From CAIJXV01 sp964497135 (GTDB lineage Bacteria; Verrucomicrobiota; Kiritimatiellia; CAIKKV01; CAIJXV01): a stretch of DNA of 28,806 bases. Shown here piece after piece: positions 1 through 9,448 of this stretch (position 1 is the first letter of the stretch; each line of letters begins with the position of its first letter). Location: assembly GCA_964497135.1 (NCBI GenBank), contig CAZCDO010000029.1, positions 1-28,806 on the forward strand. The letters run 5' to 3'. The notes below the pieces were generated by a model. The model saw only the letters and a program-made list of their open reading frames with translations, searched no databases and was not told the origin of the DNA. A program made the position numbers and the translations under genes.

Positions 1-3
1 TCA

Positions 4-1032
4 TTGCTGGGAATTTTTGCCGACGATATCGGGATCGATTTGGGGACGGCGAACACACTGGTCTATGTTCGCGATCAGGGTATCGTATTGCGCGAACCTT
101 CCGTGGTGGCGGTCCAGTCGGGAACGCATCGGGTTCTGGCAGTGGGGGAAGAGGCCAAGAAGATGCTGGGCCGGACCCCGGGCAGTATCGTGGCCATCCG
201 GCCGATGAAAGCCGGGGTTATTGCCGATTTTGAAATTACCGAGGCGATGTTGCGGTATTTCATCCGGCGGGTTCAAAACACCCGGCGCATGATCCGGTTC
301 CGGCCGCGGGTGGTGATCGCCGTTCCCAGCGGAATCACCGAGGTGGAAAAACGGGCGGTCAAGGATTCCGCCCTGCATGCCGGGGCGCGGGAAGTCTTTT
401 TGATTGAAGAGCCGATGGCGGCCGCGATCGGGGTCGGCCTGCCGGTGCAGGAACCCGCCGGCAACATGATCGTGGATATCGGCGGCGGAACGACCGAGGT
501 GGCCGTGATTTCCCTGGCGGGAATCGTGTTCTGCCGGAGTGTCCGCGTCGGCGGCGATGAAATGGACGAGTGCATCGTCCAGTACATGAAGCGGGTATAC
601 AATTTGATGGTTGGCGAACGGACGGCGGAAGAGGTTAAAATCGACATTGGGTCCGCTTATCCAATGGCGGAGGAGACCACCATGCAGGTCAAGGGACGAG
701 ACCTGGTGGCGGGACTTCCTAAAACCTTGACGATTACGTCCGAAGAGATTCGCGAGGCGTTGAAGGAGCCGGTTTCGGCGATCATCGATGCCATTCGGCT
801 CACCTTGGAACGTTGTCCCCCGGAACTCTCCGCCGATCTGGTGGATCGGGGCATGGTGCTGTCGGGTGGTAGTTCGATGTTGCGAGGGCTCGACAAGTTG
901 ATTGCCGAGCATACCGGCTTGCCGGTGCATCGGGCGGATGATCCGCTCAGCGCCGTGGCCGAGGGAACCGGCGTCGTGTTGAACGAGCTGAATTTCCTGC
1001 GCAAAGTCGCCTCCAGTTCCGACCGGATCTGA
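4..1032 (+). CDS. mreB: Rod-shape-determining protein MreB (5' end at window edge)
   Basis: Actin-like ATPase that forms membrane-attached filaments and positions the elongasome for lateral wall synthesis. The translation opens at the usual MreB N-terminus, with the phosphate-1 loop GIDLGTANTLVYV. It also has the phosphate-2 loop VDIGGGTTEVAVI near residue 160 and the adenosine loop VLSGGSSMLRGLDKLI near residue 287. At 342 residues it is close to the family's usual length of about 345. The only start visible is TTG at 4, right at the window edge, so a start a few codons upstream cannot be excluded. It heads the mre block; a 105-bp spacer separates it from mreC. Family assignment is certain, the exact start is not. 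Confidence 0.97.
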   Translation: MLGIFADDIGIDLGTANTLVYVRDQGIVLREPSVVAVQSGTHRVLAVGEEAKKMLGRTPGSIVAIRPMKAGVIADFEITEAMLRYFIRRVQNTRRMIRFRPRVVIAVPSGITEVEKRAVKDSALHAGAREVFLIEEPMAAAIGVGLPVQEPAGNMIVDIGGGTTEVAVISLAGIVFCRSVRVGGDEMDECIVQYMKRVYNLMVGERTAEEVKIDIGSAYPMAEETTMQVKGRDLVAGLPKTLTITSEEIREALKEPVSAIIDAIRLTLERCPPELSADLVDRGMVLSGGSSMLRGLDKLIAEHTGLPVHRADDPLSAVAEGTGVVLNELNFLRKVASSSDRI

Positions 1033-1137
1033 TCGCCCTTTCAATTTGATATCCCCGCCGGCCCTCCGGGCCGAGTTTGAGGTTGCGAATGGCGCGGCGG
1101 TGTAACAACCGATTCCGCCCCAGTGAGGTTGTGATTT

Positions 1138-2028
1138 GTGCGGGGCAAAGGATATCTGACGGTTGTCATTTTAATTGTGGTTTTCCTGGTGGTGTTGAAT
1201 CTCCCCCCGGCGATGACCCGCCCTTTGCGAACCGCCTCCCGCGAACTCCTGACGCCCTCCCAGACCGCCCTTTTCCGTTTTCAGCAATCCATCCGGTTTT
1301 GGTGGGCAGGTTGGGTTCATGCCGGTCAATTGGCTCGGGAAAACGCCCGGTTGCAGGGCGAACTGACCTTGTTACGGAATGAATTGGAGAAAAGTGACCG
1401 GGCCAGCCGAGAAAACCGGGAATTACGAGATTTATTGGAGTTGCGTGAAAAGGCCCGGGCGCCCCTGGTCGCGGCAGAAGTGATTGCCCGTGAAGATGGG
1501 GGGGGCTGGTGGCAGACGGTGCGCATTAATCGAGGGGCTAATCATCAGATACGTCCGGGATTGCCGGTGATTGCGTTGGAAGGGTTGGTGGGGCGGACGA
1601 CGAATGTCACACCCAACACCAGCGATGTTCTTTTGATTTCGGATCCCAACTGCAAAGTTGGCGTGCGTTTGTCGGCCACGGGAGAGTTTGGGATTCTACG
1701 CGGGGCCGGGTTGGCGATTTCCGGTTTGCCTCAATTCGATATGGTTATACCGCTGGCCCCGCCGGTGGTCGATTACTTGTCGAAAGAGGGCGCAATTTTG
1801 GAAGGGGAGAAAGTGTTGACCTCGGGGCTGGGCGGGGTTTTCCCGCCCGATATTCCAGTGGGGGTCCTCTTGGGTGGCCACCTGGATGTCACCGGGCTGT
1901 TTCGGCGGGCACTGATCCGGCCGGCGGTGGACTTGGCCCGATTGAGCAAAGTTTTTGTGATGGTGTTGCCGGAAGATATCGATGCCGCCCTGCGGCCACC
2001 GGTCCTGGTGGAGGGCGATGCGCCATGA
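1138..2028 (+). CDS. mreC: Rod-shape-determining protein MreC
   Basis: Periplasmic scaffold linking MreB filaments to PBP2 and the wall machinery. It has a short basic N-terminus, one membrane segment (about residues 6-22), a charged coiled coil (about 65-105) and then the beta-rich MreC core. Typical core stretches are GLVGRTTNVTPNTSDVLLISD and VLTSGLGGVFPPDIPVG. Length is 296 residues, normal for the family. The start is GTG at 1138 with GAGG about 9 nt upstream; no in-frame ATG precedes the membrane segment. The stop overlaps the mreD start (ATGA), indicating translational coupling. Confidence 0.95.
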   Translation: MRGKGYLTVVILIVVFLVVLNLPPAMTRPLRTASRELLTPSQTALFRFQQSIRFWWAGWVHAGQLARENARLQGELTLLRNELEKSDRASRENRELRDLLELREKARAPLVAAEVIAREDGGGWWQTVRINRGANHQIRPGLPVIALEGLVGRTTNVTPNTSDVLLISDPNCKVGVRLSATGEFGILRGAGLAISGLPQFDMVIPLAPPVVDYLSKEGAILEGEKVLTSGLGGVFPPDIPVGVLLGGHLDVTGLFRRALIRPAVDLARLSKVFVMVLPEDIDAALRPPVLVEGDAP

Positions 2029-2537
2029 TCGGGGTGATATTGGCGGTTTTACTGGTGGCGGCCGGGTTGAGCCAGGATATTATTCCGGGGCCCTTGGTAT
2101 TGGGGCAGGTGAAGGCGCCGGTATTGTTGGCCCTGGTTCTTTACTATGCCTTGGGTCATTCGCGCGTCACCCTGTTGTGGGCGGCGATTTTGGGCGGGAT
2201 CCTTCAGGATTCGCTGAGCCTGGTGCCCATTGGTTATTCCGCCCTGTCGTTTTGTCTGGTCGGTTTGTGGCTTCACCGTTTCCGAAAAACTTTGTTTACC
2301 CAGTCCCTAGTGACGGCCATGGGGGTGGGGGGCTTGGGGTATGTTTTGGCGTTGGGCCTGGTTCAACTGCTGCTTTGGCTGGGAGAGGATTGGGGGGGGG
2401 GGGGGTTCTGGGGGGCTGTGATGCGTTTGGTGGGAGCCTTGGTCATGGGACTGGTCACCACCCCGGTCGTCTGGTGGGTGGCCCGGGCGGTGGATGAACG
2501 AGTCGGCAATTTGTCGCCGGCCCCGGTGGAGATTTGA
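2025..2537 (+). CDS. mreD: Rod-shape-determining protein MreD
   Basis: Small polytopic inner-membrane protein of the elongasome. The 170 residues are almost all hydrophobic with roughly five membrane segments. MreD is poorly conserved in sequence, so the call rests on size, topology and position between mreC and the PBP2 gene. The start ATG overlaps the mreC stop (ATGA), and the stop overlaps the next start (TGATG). The coding sequence contains a run of 14 G at 2392-2405, read as W-G-G-G-G before F-W-G. It leaves the gene in frame here, but any slip other than a multiple of three would destroy the last membrane segments. Confidence 0.88.
   Translation: MIGVILAVLLVAAGLSQDIIPGPLVLGQVKAPVLLALVLYYALGHSRVTLLWAAILGGILQDSLSLVPIGYSALSFCLVGLWLHRFRKTLFTQSLVTAMGVGGLGYVLALGLVQLLLWLGEDWGGGGFWGAVMRLVGALVMGLVTTPVVWWVARAVDERVGNLSPAPVEI
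2392..2405 (+). repeat. 14-nt poly-G homopolymer inside mreD
   Basis: Fourteen consecutive G residues, followed by TTCT and another six G (2410-2415). Tracts of this length are prone to slipped-strand mispairing and to sequencing error. The tract lies inside the reading frame of mreD, in a loop between two predicted membrane segments. Confidence 0.95.
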
Positions 2538-4351
2538 TGCTTATGGCAATCGATTGGCAAGATGAATTCATCAAGATTCGCCTGCTGACGCTGGTGATGA
2601 TTTCCGTGCTCATCGTGTTGCTGGCGATGCTCTGGCGCATTCAAGTATCGCGCGGTGAGGGCTACCGGGAAAGCCTCGCCCGGCAGAGCCTGCGCCGGAT
2701 CCGGATTCCGGCCCAGCGGGGCCGGATCCTGGATCGCAACGGAGTGTGTCTGGCCGACAACCGGCCCGGTTACAATGTGGCCCTCTATCTGGAAGAAATC
2801 CGCCGCAAAGGAAGTACGATCCAGACTCTGCAATACGCATTGGCCCTGATTGACGAGATGTCCGATCTGTTGGGGCGTCCGGCGGAGATTTCCGAGTCCG
2901 ATTTAAGATCGCACATGCGCCGACGGCTACCCTTGCCGTTGATTCTTTGGCAGGATCTCGATGCCGCCGATATCGCCCGGCTTGCTGAGCAGGGGGAGCG
3001 GTTCCCCGGGACCGAACTGGTGGTGGAGCCGATTCGACATTACCCGCAGGGGTCGTTGGCGGCCCATCTGCTGGGGCAAGTGGGGCGGGCGGGCGATTCC
3101 GGAGATGAAGACCGGGAATACCATTACACCCTTCGGGATACCGAGGGAAAGCGGGGACTTGAGTTGACCTGCAACCGGTGGCTGAGCGGAACTCCGGGTG
3201 AACAGGTGGTGCGGATCGATGTGGCGGGTTTCCGACACGAGGAAAACGCGGCACATGCGCCGGTCCCGGGGGCGGATGTCACCTTGAGTCTGGATGTGCG
3301 GATTCAGCGTCTGGCCGAGCAGGCGTTGGCGAACGAAACCGGTGCGGTCGTTGTTTTGGATGTCCGGAGCGGCGATGTGCTGGGCTTGGCGAGCGAGCCG
3401 GGATACGATCCCAATATTTTTGTGCCGGCCATCTCCGATGGGGATTGGAAAGCTTTGCTGGCGGATCCGGGCCGCCCGCTGATCAACCGGGCGGTGTCTG
3501 AAATATATGCGGCGGGCAGTATTTTCAAGCCGGTGGTGGCCCTGGCCGCCCTAGCCAGCGGCCGGACTCGTGCGGAGACTGTTCATGCGTGCCCGGGTTA
3601 TTTCCAGTTGGGGTCGGTCCGATTCCATTGTTGGAACGCGAACGGGCATGGGTCGATCGGGTTGCGCAAAGCGATCGAGCAATCGTGCAATGTCTATTTT
3701 TGCGCGATGGGAATGCAATGTGGGTATCCACCGATCGTCGCGTTGGCGCGGGATCTTGGATTTGGCGCGCGGACCGGGATTGATTTGGATGTCGAGGCCG
3801 AGGGCTTGGTGCCGGATGATGAGTGGAAACGCAAAGCCTGGCACGACGGATGGCGGTCGGGCGATACCTGCAATCTGTCGATCGGGCAGGGGGCCTTATC
3901 GGTGACTCCTCTTCAGGTGGCGGTGATGACGGCGGCTTTGGCGAACGGCGGGACGGTGTTTCGGCCCCGCCTGATCCGCGAGGTTCGGAACCGGGAGGGG
4001 GGGCTGATTCAACGGTATGACGGGGAACGGATTCGGTCGGTGGATTTAAAGCCGGAGCATCTGGCGGCGGTTCGTCGGGGCATGCACGATGTGGTGGAGG
4101 CCCCGGAGGGCACCGCGCATCGGGCGCGGATTGAGGCGGTGGAGATGGCGGGTAAAACGGGGACGGCCGAATATGGGCAGAAGGGCGCCGGGCGCAAGCA
4201 TGTCTGGATGATTCTGTATGCGCCCTATGACCAACCGAAATATGCCGTGGCAATGGTGCTGGACGACGGAGTGTCGGGTGGGCAGACGGTGGCGCCGCGG
4301 ATGCGGGCCTTGATGAACTCCCTGTTCGGGGGGGAGGCATCGAACGGATGA
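2537..4351 (+). CDS. mrdA: Peptidoglycan D,D-transpeptidase PBP2
   Basis: Class B penicillin-binding protein that cross-links new peptidoglycan during elongation, partner of RodA. An N-terminal membrane anchor (about residues 12-35) is followed by the pedestal domain, with GRILDRNGVCLADNRPGYNV near residue 60, and the transpeptidase domain. All three active-site motifs are present: SxxK as AGSIFKP (Ser about 328, Lys about 331), SxN as SCN (about 383) and KTG as KTGTAEY (about 540). Length is 604 residues, normal for PBP2. ATG at 2537 overlaps the mreD stop; ATG at 2543 and TTG at 2534 are alternatives. The stop overlaps rodA. Confidence 0.96.
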   Translation: MLMAIDWQDEFIKIRLLTLVMISVLIVLLAMLWRIQVSRGEGYRESLARQSLRRIRIPAQRGRILDRNGVCLADNRPGYNVALYLEEIRRKGSTIQTLQYALALIDEMSDLLGRPAEISESDLRSHMRRRLPLPLILWQDLDAADIARLAEQGERFPGTELVVEPIRHYPQGSLAAHLLGQVGRAGDSGDEDREYHYTLRDTEGKRGLELTCNRWLSGTPGEQVVRIDVAGFRHEENAAHAPVPGADVTLSLDVRIQRLAEQALANETGAVVVLDVRSGDVLGLASEPGYDPNIFVPAISDGDWKALLADPGRPLINRAVSEIYAAGSIFKPVVALAALASGRTRAETVHACPGYFQLGSVRFHCWNANGHGSIGLRKAIEQSCNVYFCAMGMQCGYPPIVALARDLGFGARTGIDLDVEAEGLVPDDEWKRKAWHDGWRSGDTCNLSIGQGALSVTPLQVAVMTAALANGGTVFRPRLIREVRNREGGLIQRYDGERIRSVDLKPEHLAAVRRGMHDVVEAPEGTAHRARIEAVEMAGKTGTAEYGQKGAGRKHVWMILYAPYDQPKYAVAMVLDDGVSGGQTVAPRMRALMNSLFGGEASNG

Positions 4352-5529
4352 GCCCCGGCCTATCTATTGGAACGGCGTTGAAACGCATGAACTGGTTGAT
4401 GAACCTGGCGGTATTCGTTCTGCTGGTGGTGGGGGTGCTGTTTGTTTATAGCGCGACCTCGGTGCGGGAGGAGCAAACGATCCGTTGGTTGTGGCGCAAG
4501 CAGGTGATGTGGGCCGTGGCGGGGCTGGGGGTATACCTGGCGATGGCGGTTTTCGATTATCGCCGATTGCGGGATCAGGCTCCCTTGATCTATGGCTTCT
4601 CCCTGATCTTGCTGGTGCTGGTTTTGGTGATGGGCACCCGGATTTATGGCGCGCGGCGGTGGTTGATGTTTTTCGGTATGGGGCTCCAGCCGTCGGAATT
4701 GGCGAAGGTGGCGGTGATCCTGGCGCTGGCGGCCTGGCTGAGCCGGCATAAGACGGGAAACGCGCGTCTGTCGGTGTTTTTTGGGGCCGTGGCCTTGGCG
4801 GGAATCCCGGCGGCCTTGATTCTGGTGGAGCCGGATCTCGGCACTACGCTGGTGTTGGTGCCCATCCTGCTGTCCCTGTTGTATACCGGGGGCGGGTCGA
4901 TGAAGGCGTTGGCGGTCGTCTTGGCGGCGGGTGTTTTGGCGGTGGCGTTTGTCCTGGGGGCAATTCTCCTTCCCGAACGGTGGGGCTGGCCGCCGGAACG
5001 GCAGGAACAACTCCAGGCCTGGACGGGATTGAGCGCCTATCAACGTGATCGGGTCCGGGTGTTTTTAAATCCCGACAGCGATCCGATGGGGGCGGGGTGG
5101 AATAAACGTCAGTCGGAAATCGCGGTGGGGTCAGGGGGGGTGAAGGGGAAAGGTTTTCGAAAAGGGACTCAGAATATGTTAGGGTTTCTGCCGAAAACAG
5201 TGGCGCCGACGGATTTCATTTTTTCCGTGATTACGGAGGAACTGGGGTTTCTGGGTTCGGCGTTGATCCTAGGGGCTTTTGCGGTGCTGATTCTGAGCGG
5301 ACTACAAAACGCGATGGCCGGGAATGACCGGTTTGGCCGGTTGATTTGCGTGGGGGTCATCGCGATGTTATTCAGCCATGTGGTGGTGAATGTGTCGATG
5401 ACCATCGGCTTGATGCCGGTGACCGGTTTGCCGTTGCCCTTGGTCAGCTACGGGGGCACGTTCATGGTGTCGATTTTGGCGGCGCTCGGAATGGCGCAAA
5501 GCGTCTATATTCGGAGGGCCGGGATTTGA
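4348..5529 (+). CDS. rodA: Peptidoglycan glycosyltransferase RodA (SEDS family)
   Basis: Polymerises lipid II into glycan strands together with PBP2 in the inner membrane. The 393-residue polytopic protein has about ten membrane segments. Typical SEDS stretches are ARRWLMFFGMGLQPSELAKV, LVEPDLGTTLVLVPI, FLPKTVAPTDFIFSVITEE and GLPLPLVSYGGT. The ATG at 4348 overlaps the mrdA stop (ATGA). A second in-frame ATG at 4387 lies just before the first membrane helix and could be an alternative start. Gene order mreBCD-mrdA-rodA is the standard elongasome arrangement. Confidence 0.96.
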   Translation: MSPGLSIGTALKRMNWLMNLAVFVLLVVGVLFVYSATSVREEQTIRWLWRKQVMWAVAGLGVYLAMAVFDYRRLRDQAPLIYGFSLILLVLVLVMGTRIYGARRWLMFFGMGLQPSELAKVAVILALAAWLSRHKTGNARLSVFFGAVALAGIPAALILVEPDLGTTLVLVPILLSLLYTGGGSMKALAVVLAAGVLAVAFVLGAILLPERWGWPPERQEQLQAWTGLSAYQRDRVRVFLNPDSDPMGAGWNKRQSEIAVGSGGVKGKGFRKGTQNMLGFLPKTVAPTDFIFSVITEELGFLGSALILGAFAVLILSGLQNAMAGNDRFGRLICVGVIAMLFSHVVVNVSMTIGLMPVTGLPLPLVSYGGTFMVSILAALGMAQSVYIRRAGI

Positions 5530-5564
5530 AAACGGATCGTTGGGAAAGGATGAAAGAGGAAGTC

Positions 5565-7178
5565 ATGAATTTGTTGAATCTGTTTCGGCGTAAAAAATTC
5601 AATCGGGAAATCATCGTCAATTGCGAGCGATTGGAGACGCGGGTGGCGGTGATGGAAAACAAGCGCTTGGAGGAATTCCAGATGGAACACCCCTCCGAGG
5701 AACGGTTGGTGGGGAGTGTCTTCAAGGGTCGAATCCAGAATCTGGAGAGCGGTCTTCAAGCGGCCTTTGTCGATATCGGCCTGAAAAAGAACGCCTTTTT
5801 GCATTATTGGGACATGATTCCCGAGGATGCCGCCCGCCTCGAGGCGGCGGAGGAGGGGAGCGGTCGCACCCTGCCCCGCAAAAAGCGCTTTGCACACGAT
5901 GAGATTCAGAAAATGTTCCCGATCGGATCGGAGATTGTGGTCCAGGTGACGAAGGGGCCGATTAGTACCAAGGGGCCGCGGGTGACCACCAATCTGAGCA
6001 TTCCCGGGCGTTTTCTGGTCATGTTGCCGGGGAGCGATTTAAAAGGGGTTTCGCGCAAGATTGAGAATGACAAGGAGCGCCAGCGTCTAAAAAAAATCCT
6101 GAGCCGCCTGCCCATTCCGGCGGGGATCGGGCTGATCGTGAGGACGGCCGGGGAGGATGCCAATCAGCGCAGTTTTGTGCGGGATGCCCGAAGCCTGATC
6201 GAGATTTGGGAGCAGATTCGGACGGGGATGCGCGACCTGGCGGCGCCGTGTTGTCTGTATCGAGAACCGGATCTGGTGGAGCGGGTCCTCCGGGACTGGA
6301 TGACCGAGGAGATCGACCGGATTGTGATCGACGTCGCCGAGCCCTTCGAAAAAGCCCGCGACCTGGCGAACCGGATTTCGCGCCGGATGCGATCGCGGAT
6401 CCAGTTATATGACGGGCAGAACCCCATTTTTGAGCATTTTAACATTGAGAGCCAGATCGAGCAGGCGTTCGGGCGCAAGGTGAACCTCAAATCCGGCGGG
6501 TGCGTGGTGATCGACGAGACCGAGGCCATGATCGCGATCGATGTGAACACCGGCCGCCACAAGGGGTCCCACAATCAGGAGGATTCGATCCTGGAGGTGA
6601 ACACTGAGGCGGTCGAGGAGGTGGCCCGGCAGTTGCGCCTGCGAAATATCGGCGGGTTGGTGGTGATCGATCTGATCGATATGAAGCAAAAGAAGAACCG
6701 TAACGCCGTTTACAAGTCACTTAAAGACGCCCTTCGCCGGGATAAGGCCCGGACGAATGTCCTGCAAATTTCACAACTCGGCTTGCTGGAAATGACTCGT
6801 CAGCGGGTGGAGGAGGGGGTTCGTTCGGCGATGTACATCAACTGTCCCTATTGTGGCGGACACGGCAGTGTCAAATCGCCGTTGAGCATGAGTGTTGAGG
6901 TTCAGCGTCAGATATCGGCGGTCATGCGGCGACGTGGCGATTCGCGCAAGGGCGCGTTGAAATTACAGATCATCGTCCATCCGACGGTATTGGAGCGATT
7001 ACGGACGGAAGATGAGGCGATTTTGGTGAATCTGCAGGAGAAATTCGCCGGTGACCTGTCCTTCCGCGCAGATTCCAATCGACATGTGGAGGAATTTGCG
7101 ATACGAAATGCTGAAACAGGTGAGTTATTGTACGGCAAAATGGAAACTCCGGCTGTCGAGCAACGGGCCCCGGGGTGA
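5565..7178 (+). CDS. rng: Ribonuclease G (RNase E/G family)
   Basis: Endoribonuclease that trims rRNA precursors and degrades mRNA, preferring 5'-monophosphate ends. An S1-like RNA-binding region (about residues 40-130, with GSVFKGRIQNLESGLQAAFVDIGLKKNAFLH) precedes the catalytic domain. The Mg-binding aspartates are D326 (AIDVNTG) and D369 (VIDLIDMK). They are 43 residues apart, as are D303 and D346 of E. coli RNase E. The Zn-link CPYCGGHG starts at C427, 58 residues on, also matching RNase E. Length is 537 residues without the long RNase E scaffold tail, hence RNase G-like. I prefer ATG at 5565 (AGAGGA just upstream); ATG at 5550 or TTG at 5526, overlapping the rodA stop, are possible. Confidence 0.93.
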   Translation: MNLLNLFRRKKFNREIIVNCERLETRVAVMENKRLEEFQMEHPSEERLVGSVFKGRIQNLESGLQAAFVDIGLKKNAFLHYWDMIPEDAARLEAAEEGSGRTLPRKKRFAHDEIQKMFPIGSEIVVQVTKGPISTKGPRVTTNLSIPGRFLVMLPGSDLKGVSRKIENDKERQRLKKILSRLPIPAGIGLIVRTAGEDANQRSFVRDARSLIEIWEQIRTGMRDLAAPCCLYREPDLVERVLRDWMTEEIDRIVIDVAEPFEKARDLANRISRRMRSRIQLYDGQNPIFEHFNIESQIEQAFGRKVNLKSGGCVVIDETEAMIAIDVNTGRHKGSHNQEDSILEVNTEAVEEVARQLRLRNIGGLVVIDLIDMKQKKNRNAVYKSLKDALRRDKARTNVLQISQLGLLEMTRQRVEEGVRSAMYINCPYCGGHGSVKSPLSMSVEVQRQISAVMRRRGDSRKGALKLQIIVHPTVLERLRTEDEAILVNLQEKFAGDLSFRADSNRHVEEFAIRNAETGELLYGKMETPAVEQRAPG

Positions 7179-7204
7179 CGTCTTCCCGCAAGGAATCAAC
7201 GCCT

Positions 7205-9439
7205 ATGAAATGGACGATACGAGCGATGTGGCTGGCCGGTTGGCTGGCGGGTTCACTCGGGGTGATGGCGGGGCCGGCCGAAGTTACCCGGGACCCGTTG
7301 GCCGGTTTGGATTGGAATTCCTCGGCCAGTCCGGTTTCGGTCAATGCCCGCGAGATGAATTTCGACCTCAAGACCCAGGTGATGACGCTGGCCGGCGAGG
7401 CCGTGATCCAGCGGGAAAATGTCTCGCTGCAGGCGGATTTCATTGAATGGCGCAAGCAGGATCAAATCGCCCATGCGCAGAGTAATGTGGTTTTTCGGCG
7501 GGGCAACATGGTCTGGCGGGGCCATGAAATCACCTACAATTTTTCCAACCAATTCTGGAAAACGGGGGCGTTTTCGGCCTTCATCGATCCCTACTATGTG
7601 GTGGCCTCCGGTGCGGAACGGATTTCCGAGACGGAATATTTGTTGCGCGACGCGCAGTTGTCCACCTGCACCAATGCGGCCTGTCACGAACATTACGTGA
7701 TCCAGGCGCGGGACGTCTCGGTCAAGCCCGGAGATCGGTTGTTGGCGCGCGATGCGACCTTTTATCTCGGAGCTGTGCCCATTTTTCACAGTCCCGTCTG
7801 GCGGCGCATTCTGGATGATCGCTATGCTGGATTGAGCCTGAGGCCCGGGTATGCCAGTTCGATGGGCGTTTTCCTGCTCAGTGCCTATACCTGGCCGGTG
7901 GCACCCGGACTGAAAACGACCAGCCATATCGACTTGCGGTCCTCGCGCGGGGTGGCCGCCGGGCAGGATCTCGACTGGCGGACCGCCTCCGGCGGCGAGG
8001 GCGGGGCGGAATTTTATTTTGCCAACGACCAGCAGGCGGAGGAGGATTATCCGGATGAATACGAGGACGGTGACGTCGATGACAACCGGTACCGGGTCCG
8101 CGTCCATCATCAGCAGCCGCTGTCTCCGGAGGATTACTTTCTGGCCGAATTGAATTATGTGGCCGATCCCTATTTCCTTGAGGATTTTTTTGAAGGTGAA
8201 TACCGGAGGAGCGGTGAGCCTGAAAATTATCTCAACCTGGTTCACAGTGATGAATTCATGACGGCGGGACTGTTGACGCGATTCCGCCTGAACGATTTCT
8301 ACACGGTCGTGGAGCGTCTGCCCGAGGCCACGTTGGATTTCAGCCGTCGCGAAATTCCCGACACCGACTTTTACTTCGAGAGTTTCAACTCCGCCTCCTT
8401 TCTGAACAAGGCCTGGGAGGACGATTCGACCGAGGATGATTTCTCGGTGTTCCGAATGGATTCGCAGGACACGATCTATTATCCCGGACGGTATTTCGGG
8501 TTCCTGAGTGTCGTGCCGCGCGCGGGGGCGCGGGGGACCTTCTATTCGCAAACGATAGAGACGCGGGAGCTCAGCGACGTGACAGCCAATGTGGATTCGA
8601 ATGGCGTTCTGACCTCCACGACCAATATTACCTGGCTGACCGAGGATCAGGGGGCTGGAGTGCGGGGGATGATGGAATTGGGTTTGGAAACCTCCTTCAA
8701 GGCGTTTCAAACCTGGGATACCGAGCCTTCGCCCTTGATCGACGGGCTGCGGCATATTGTCGAGCCCTATCTGAACTACACCTACATTCCGGATCCGAAT
8801 ATCGAGCCCGATGAACTCTACCAATTCGATGACGTTGACGCCCTGGATCGGCAAAACACCATTGCTTTGGGTGTGCGGAACAAATTGCAGACCCGTCGCG
8901 ATCGGCGGCCCTGGGATCTGATCGATCTGGATCTCAATACCGTCTACAATCTCGATCCGGATGAAGGGAATGACAATCTGGAATCGATCAATATGTGGTT
9001 GGAACTCACCCCGGTTGATTTCTTTAAGTTGAACGCCGATGGATCCTATGATACCCAGAACAGCCAGTTGGAGACGTTCAATACCCGGTTGTGGTATATT
9101 GAAGAAATGTGGCGGCTGGGACTTGAGCATCGTTACCGGGTTGATAGCAACGATCTGATTTCCACGATGGTCAATTGGTTGCCCAATCCCCGCTGGATGG
9201 TCGAGGCCTATTGGCGCTATGAGGCGCAGGAGTCCCAGTTGGAAGAACAGGGTTACGTGGTTCAGCGGAATCTGGATTGTCTTTCTTTCCGGATGGGGTT
9301 CAGGCATTTGCCCGCCTATACCCGGGAAGATGGCGAAGAACGTCAGGAGGATTTTCGCGTTGAATTTGCCATCTGGGTGAATGCCTTCCCGGATACCCTG
9401 CTGGGAAATTCCCAGCGACATAAAGTGGTTATGCCTTGA
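7205..9439 (+). CDS. lptD: LPS-assembly outer-membrane protein LptD (OstA)
   Basis: Outer-membrane beta-barrel that inserts lipopolysaccharide into the outer leaflet at the end of the Lpt bridge. It has a signal peptide (about residues 1-22). An OstA-type periplasmic domain follows, with repeating strands such as NAREMNFDLKTQVMTLAGEA and ADFIEWRKQDQIAHAQSNVV. The remaining 500 or so residues show the alternating pattern of a barrel. A Cys pair in STCTNAACHEHY and a late Cys in NLDCLSFRMGF fit the disulfides known in LptD, but pairing is inference. Length is 744 residues, within the family range. ATG at 7205 follows AAGGA with about 10-nt spacing and gives a proper signal peptide; GTG at 7175 would add ten residues. 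It shows an LPS-bearing outer membrane. Confidence 0.9.
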   Translation: MKWTIRAMWLAGWLAGSLGVMAGPAEVTRDPLAGLDWNSSASPVSVNAREMNFDLKTQVMTLAGEAVIQRENVSLQADFIEWRKQDQIAHAQSNVVFRRGNMVWRGHEITYNFSNQFWKTGAFSAFIDPYYVVASGAERISETEYLLRDAQLSTCTNAACHEHYVIQARDVSVKPGDRLLARDATFYLGAVPIFHSPVWRRILDDRYAGLSLRPGYASSMGVFLLSAYTWPVAPGLKTTSHIDLRSSRGVAAGQDLDWRTASGGEGGAEFYFANDQQAEEDYPDEYEDGDVDDNRYRVRVHHQQPLSPEDYFLAELNYVADPYFLEDFFEGEYRRSGEPENYLNLVHSDEFMTAGLLTRFRLNDFYTVVERLPEATLDFSRREIPDTDFYFESFNSASFLNKAWEDDSTEDDFSVFRMDSQDTIYYPGRYFGFLSVVPRAGARGTFYSQTIETRELSDVTANVDSNGVLTSTTNITWLTEDQGAGVRGMMELGLETSFKAFQTWDTEPSPLIDGLRHIVEPYLNYTYIPDPNIEPDELYQFDDVDALDRQNTIALGVRNKLQTRRDRRPWDLIDLDLNTVYNLDPDEGNDNLESINMWLELTPVDFFKLNADGSYDTQNSQLETFNTRLWYIEEMWRLGLEHRYRVDSNDLISTMVNWLPNPRWMVEAYWRYEAQESQLEEQGYVVQRNLDCLSFRMGFRHLPAYTREDGEERQEDFRVEFAIWVNAFPDTLLGNSQRHKVVMP

Positions 9440-9448
9440 AAGGATCTC

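Noticed and set aside
1059..1073. CGGCCC-TCC-GGGCCG hairpin between mreB and mreC
   Set aside because: Short stem in GC-rich DNA with only a weak T stretch after it; not enough for a terminator.
3525..4388. A 287-codon minus-strand open frame opposite mrdA
   Set aside because: Pro/Arg/Ser-rich shadow of the PBP2 gene.
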